This document shows positions 13,057 to 14,367 of a DNA stretch of 14,367 nt, piece by piece. The position numbers and the translations under genes were made by a program. The notes under the pieces are model-generated. The model worked only from the letters and a program-made list of their open reading frames with translations, had not been told where the DNA came from and did not search any database. Positions within the stretch are counted from its first letter, which is position 1. Every line of letters begins with the position of its first letter. Source of the stretch: an uncultured Lachnospiraceae bacterium (GTDB lineage: Bacteria > Bacillota > Clostridia > Lachnospirales > Lachnospiraceae); assembly GCA_934418055.1 (NCBI GenBank), contig CAKRWX010000032.1, positions 1-14,367 of the forward strand. The letters run 5' to 3'.

Positions 13057-14367
13057 TTACATATCCTCCGCAAGCTGTTCCCAGCGCTCGTAAAGCTCTG
13101 CCAGGCGGGCGTCTACAGCTTCTTTTTCTTTGTGGATTTCCATGAGCTTTCCGACGTTGGAGGCAATCTCCGGCTGCTGGATCTGTTCGTCTAATTCTTC
13201 GCCTTTGGCTTCCAGGGTGGCGATCTCTTCCTCGACTTTTTTCAGTTCATTCTGCTTTTTGCGAAGTTTCGCCTGTTCTTCTCTCTGTGCTTTCCAGTCT
13301 AATTTGCCGTTGGAAACCGGGGCAGAGGCAGCGGAAACGGTGGCAGTGGAGCTGGATTTTGAAGAATCAGCAGTACCATTTTTGGAAGTGGCCTGACTGC
13401 CAGAAGAAGCAGTTCCATTGGATCCGGCGTAAAGCTGGTTCATCAGATCATGCTTTTCTAAGTAGTAGTCGTAATTGCCGATGTAATTGATGAAGGTTTC
13501 ACTGGTCAGTTCCAGGATCCGGGTAGCGGTTTTGTTGATGAAGTAACGGTCGTGGGACACGTAGAGGACGGTTCCCGTGTAGTTATTTAACGCTTCCTCC
13601 AGAATCTCCTTGGAAGTGATGTCTAAATGGTTGGTCGGCTCATCTAAGATCAGGAAGTTGGCATTGGAGAGCATCAGTTTCGCCAAGGAAACACGTCCGC
13701 GCTCGCCGCCGCTTAAATCTTTGATCCGTTTGAATACATCATCTCCTGTAAAGAGAAAAGCAGCCAGCACGTTGCGGATCCGGGTGTTATTTAAGTCCGG
13801 GTAAGTGTCCTGCAGCTCGTCAAATAAGGTTTTCTCCATGTGTAAAACCTGGTGTTCCTGGTCATAATAACCGATATGGACCTTGGAACCTAAGGTAATT
13901 TCACCGGAATCTGCCGGAATCATCTGGTTGATGATTTTTAAAAGGGTGGTTTTGCCAGTACCGTTGTTGCCGATGATGGCTACCCGCTCGCCGCGCTGGA
14001 TATCCATGTCCACGCCTGCGAATAAATGATTGTCGCCAAAGGATTTACTTAAATTCCGCACCGTCAGCACGTCATTGCCGCTGATGATGTTGGGCTCTAA
14101 GCGGATCTTCATCTCGTCATCCACTTCCGTAGGCTTGTCCAGAACCTCGATTTTATTCAGCATCTTCTCGCGGCTCTCGGCACGCTTAATGGATTTTTCA
14201 CGGTTGAAGGATTTTAATTTGGCAATGACTTCTTCCTGGTGCTTGATTTCCTGCTGCTGATTTAAGTAGGCTTTTAACTGGGCGTCGCGGATCATGGCCC
14301 GCTTCTCACTGTAAGCGGTGTAATTGCCCTGGTAAACAGTGGCATTGCCCCGGTCTAACTCGATGAC
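13057..14367 (-). CDS. ABC-F family ATPase, C-terminal part (5' end outside window)
   Basis: The second half of a soluble ABC-F protein, a family of duplicated ATPases acting on the ribosome (translation factors and antibiotic-protection proteins). The visible 436 residues start at the end of the first ATPase domain (VIELDRGNATVYQGNYTAY). A basic helical interdomain linker follows (coded at about 14150-14300). The second ATPase domain has Walker A GNNGTGKTT (coded near 13946-13971), Q-loop YYDQE, signature LSGGERGR (near 13693-13718), Walker B LILDEPTNHLD (near 13621-13656) and switch VSHDRYF (near 13541-13561). A Ser/Thr/Ala-rich tether of about 45 residues leads to a C-terminal coiled coil (REEQAKLRKKQNELKKVEEE...) ending at EDM. 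The layout resembles B. subtilis YdiF and E. coli Uup more than the shorter EttA. The exact subgroup cannot be assigned without the N-terminal half. Confidence 0.95.
   Translation of the reverse strand, partial: VIELDRGNATVYQGNYTAYSEKRAMIRDAQLKAYLNQQQEIKHQEEVIAKLKSFNREKSIKRAESREKMLNKIEVLDKPTEVDDEMKIRLEPNIISGNDVLTVRNLSKSFGDNHLFAGVDMDIQRGERVAIIGNNGTGKTTLLKIINQMIPADSGEITLGSKVHIGYYDQEHQVLHMEKTLFDELQDTYPDLNNTRIRNVLAAFLFTGDDVFKRIKDLSGGERGRVSLAKLMLSNANFLILDEPTNHLDITSKEILEEALNNYTGTVLYVSHDRYFINKTATRILELTSETFINYIGNYDYYLEKHDLMNQLYAGSNGTASSGSQATSKNGTADSSKSSSTATVSAASAPVSNGKLDWKAQREEQAKLRKKQNELKKVEEEIATLEAKGEELDEQIQQPEIASNVGKLMEIHKEKEAVDARLAELYERWEQLAEDM

Noticed and set aside
13057..14367. Assignment of the ABC-F protein as an antibiotic-resistance factor.
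   Set aside because: The visible half has the layout of a housekeeping YdiF/Uup type, and the interdomain linker that decides resistance activity is only partly visible without its N-terminal context.

Overview
The window looks like a chromosomal segment from a low-to-mid GC Firmicute, most likely a Lachnospiraceae-type clostridium. The reasons are strong AGGAGG-type ribosome binding sites, an AddAB (not RecBCD) recombination nuclease, a Spo0E-like small protein, and gene types and spacing typical of that family. The genus cannot be fixed from this sequence alone. Nearly everything is ordinary housekeeping. I see no tRNA, rRNA, CRISPR array, transposase, integrase or phage gene.

Left block (1-1761). 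A MATE-family multidrug/cation exporter runs off the left edge on the minus strand. Upstream of it, also on the minus strand, is a small membrane-anchored protein with a degenerate FMN-binding fold. Between that gene and addB lies a divergent control region with a good extended -10 promoter for addB.

Recombination block (1762-9303). addB and addA are translationally coupled and encode the helicase-nuclease that resects double-strand breaks. All expected catalytic and iron-sulfur residues are present. A strong hairpin ends the operon and also serves the convergent genes on the other side.

Central block (9321-11361, minus strand). ychF (an Obg-related ATPase/GTPase) is followed by an exported metallo-beta-lactamase-fold hydrolase. 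The start codon of the hydrolase must lie inside ychF, so the two appear to be one coupled transcript from a near-consensus promoter at 11416-11444.

Right block (11445-12716, plus strand). lgt, the first enzyme of lipoprotein maturation, overlaps by ATGA a 51-residue open frame that fits the Spo0E-like aspartyl-phosphatase family. The lgt upstream region holds one perfect and one near-perfect match to the Spo0A box. This suggests, without proof, a lipoprotein/sporulation-signalling link.

Right edge (12716-14367). A cluster of nested palindromes separates the lgt operon from a convergent minus-strand pair: a partial ABC-F ATPase and a coupled 68-residue two-helix membrane protein.

The most unusual non-coding signal is a 27-nt imperfect inverted repeat. 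It occurs in nearly the same form and at nearly the same distance (30-31 nt) ahead of the start codons of both addB and lgt, with arm pairing kept despite sequence change. It could be a small RNA structure, a protein-binding site or a dispersed family repeat.
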